DNA from: DASZYF01 sp035545535
Lineage (GTDB): Bacteria > Actinomycetota > Actinomycetes > Mycobacteriales > CAJCIY01
Length of the DNA stretch: 32,018 nucleotides
Direction of reading: 5' to 3'
Assembly: GCA_035545535.1 (NCBI GenBank)
Contig: DASZYF010000148.1
Span: 1-32,018 of the forward strand
How positions within the stretch are numbered: the stretch's first letter is position 1; the number at the start of each line of letters is the position of its first letter. The position numbers were made by a program, and so were the translations under genes. Shown one piece after another: positions 30,912 to 32,018 of the stretch. The notes below the pieces were generated by a model that did no database searches, was not told where the DNA came from, and saw only the letters and a list, made by a program, of their open reading frames with translations.

Positions 30912-32018
30912 CGGGCCGCCTGTCCCGCCGCGACGCGCTTCGCCTCGGCGGGCTCGGCGTCGCCGGGCTCGCGTCCGCGGCCGCGCTGGGGGCGTGCGGG
31001 AGCTCCGGTGGTGGGTCGTCCCGCGGTGGCTCGGCCACCGACGCCGCGCACCTGGAGCCGTTCGTGCCCGACACGAGCGCCGGCCGGCCGACCGGCCTGC
31101 CCGCGCGCGTGGCGTGGGCGTCGACCGCCGACTCCGAGTTCTTCCTCGCGCTCGGTCGGGGCATGCAGCTCGCCGCCTCGCGGCGCAGCCTGGAGTACCT
31201 GACCGCGACGTCGGGCAACGACCCCGCGCGCCACGCGCAGCAGATGGGTTCCTTCATCGACGGGGGCGTCGCCGCGCTGGCGATGCAACCGCTCAACCAG
31301 GACGCGGACACGCCTGTGCTGCAGCGGGCGATCGACCGCGGGATCTGCGTGCAGGGCATCATCACCGCGCCGAGCACGCTGCAGATCGCGGCCAGCCAGT
31401 ACCAGATCGGCTACGACCAGGGGAAGGCCGCCGCCGACTACGCGCGGCAGCACCTCGGCGGCGAGGCCAAGGTCGTCTACTTCAACCTCGACACCGCGGC
31501 GCCCGCCCTGCGGGATCGGCACCGCGGCGTGCTCGCCGGGCTCAAGACCGGCGGGGCCGGCATCCAGGTCGTGAGCGACGTGACGGTCGCCGAGATCAGC
31601 AAGCGCTCGGGCTTCAACACGATGATGAGTGCGCTGCAGGCGCACACCGACATCAACGTCGTGCTCGGCGGGGACACCATCGTCGTCGGCGCGTACCAAG
31701 CGCTGAAGCAGGCCGGGAAGCTCTCCGACGACATGTTCCTGTCCGGCGTCGACGGTGACCGCGATGCCCTCGCGCTCGTGAAGCAGGGTGGTGCCTACAA
31801 GCTCAGCATCGGCTTCGCCTGGCACCTCATGGGCTACGGCCTCGGCGAGTTCGCGGCCGACTGGGCCGAGGGCAAGCAGGTGCCCCGCGTCATGGTGGCC
31901 AAGGGCGTCTCGCTCGGCTCCGCCGCGGACGTGGCCGCGTTCGAAGCCGCGAACGCCGACCCGGTGACCGTCTTCGCCGACCGCGCCCGCTACGCGCAGT
32001 ACCTGCCGCTGTACGGCA
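30908..32018 (+). CDS. Tat-exported sugar-type substrate-binding lipoprotein (3' truncated by window edge)
   Basis: The frame runs open from GTG 30908 to the window end, about 370 residues, with no stop. The N-terminus has a twin-arginine signal (LSRRDALRLGGLG, R7-R8) and a lipobox LGAC with C30, then a Gly/Ser tether. The rest is a type 1 periplasmic-binding fold of the ribose/autoinducer-2 group: VAWASTADSEFFLALGRGMQLAA, AALAMQPLNQDADTPVLQRAIDRGI, IGYDQGKAAADYARQHLGG, INVVLGGDTIVVGAYQALKQAGK and FLSGVDGDRDALALVKQGG. It should bind a sugar or small signal outside the membrane. The start overlaps the response-regulator TGA as GTGA. ABC transporter genes may follow beyond the window; otherwise it may present ligand to the CHASE3 kinase. 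Confidence 0.88.
   Translation, partial: MTGRLSRRDALRLGGLGVAGLASAAALGACGSSGGGSSRGGSATDAAHLEPFVPDTSAGRPTGLPARVAWASTADSEFFLALGRGMQLAASRRSLEYLTATSGNDPARHAQQMGSFIDGGVAALAMQPLNQDADTPVLQRAIDRGICVQGIITAPSTLQIAASQYQIGYDQGKAAADYARQHLGGEAKVVYFNLDTAAPALRDRHRGVLAGLKTGGAGIQVVSDVTVAEISKRSGFNTMMSALQAHTDINVVLGGDTIVVGAYQALKQAGKLSDDMFLSGVDGDRDALALVKQGGAYKLSIGFAWHLMGYGLGEFAADWAEGKQVPRVMVAKGVSLGSAADVAAFEAANADPVTVFADRARYAQYLPLYG

Noticed and set aside
1..32018. tRNA, rRNA, IS elements, integrase, att sites, riboswitches
   Set aside because: Looked for cloverleaf-like segments, transposase motifs and long flanking repeats by eye; none could be supported.

Overview
The window is about 32 kb of very GC-rich DNA with strong G/C bias at third codon positions, frequent GTG starts, many 4-nt ATGA/GTGA gene overlaps and TANNNT -10 boxes. 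It also carries a GlnA2-type glutamine synthetase and a long GlnE adenylyltransferase. Together these point to a free-living, high-GC actinobacterium; the genus cannot be read from the sequence. The region is densely coding and chromosomal in character. I see no rRNA, tRNA, CRISPR array, transposase, integrase or phage gene.

Layout. (1) 1-4964, plus strand: the C-terminal end of a large LuxR-type regulator, a SAM-dependent O-methyltransferase, an exported GH78 alpha-L-rhamnosidase and an aldo/keto reductase. (2) 4981-11868, minus strand: a complete branched-chain amino-acid-type ABC importer, livJ-(perfect 17-bp hairpin)-livH-livM-livG-livF, ending in a YbaK-type tRNA-editing protein. The last five genes overlap by 4 nt each. 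Upstream lie an epoxide-hydrolase-like enzyme and a small acidic protein of unknown function. (3) 12110-13778, plus strand: a lipoprotein, a membrane-anchored unknown protein and a TMEM175-like channel, followed by a convergent RsbW-like ATPase. (4) 14396-23397: glnA2 and glnE, usually close together in actinobacteria, here separated by an FMN-binding oxidase-like gene and a 1260-residue ABC exporter with both half-transporters fused. (5) 23394-27209, plus strand: an alpha/beta hydrolase with a histone-like lysine-rich tail, a D-aminoacylase-type amidohydrolase and a YiiM-type MOSC protein. (6) 27201-28765, minus strand: a hydrolase-cyclase fusion with both active sites altered, and a 66-residue CxxC protein. 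(7) 28943 to the end, plus strand: an overlapping set of CHASE3 histidine kinase, single-domain response regulator and Tat/lipoprotein sugar-type binding protein that runs off the window.

How it fits together. The clearest themes are nitrogen and amino-acid handling (liv importer, GlnA2, GlnE, D-aminoacylase-type enzyme) and signalling (RsbW-like ATPase, hydrolase-cyclase, kinase/regulator/binding protein). The most unusual items are four. The hydrolase-cyclase appears to be a double pseudoenzyme. The kinase-regulator-binding protein unit looks like a possible three-component sensor. One hydrolase carries a histone H1-like tail. A glyoxalase-family gene start is left as a 27-codon remnant whose promoter and ribosome site now precede another gene. 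Several genes (glnE, the RsbW-like gene, the 12110 lipoprotein) show a -10 box placed so that the mRNA would begin at the GTG start codon, suggesting leaderless transcripts. None of these is proved by sequence alone.
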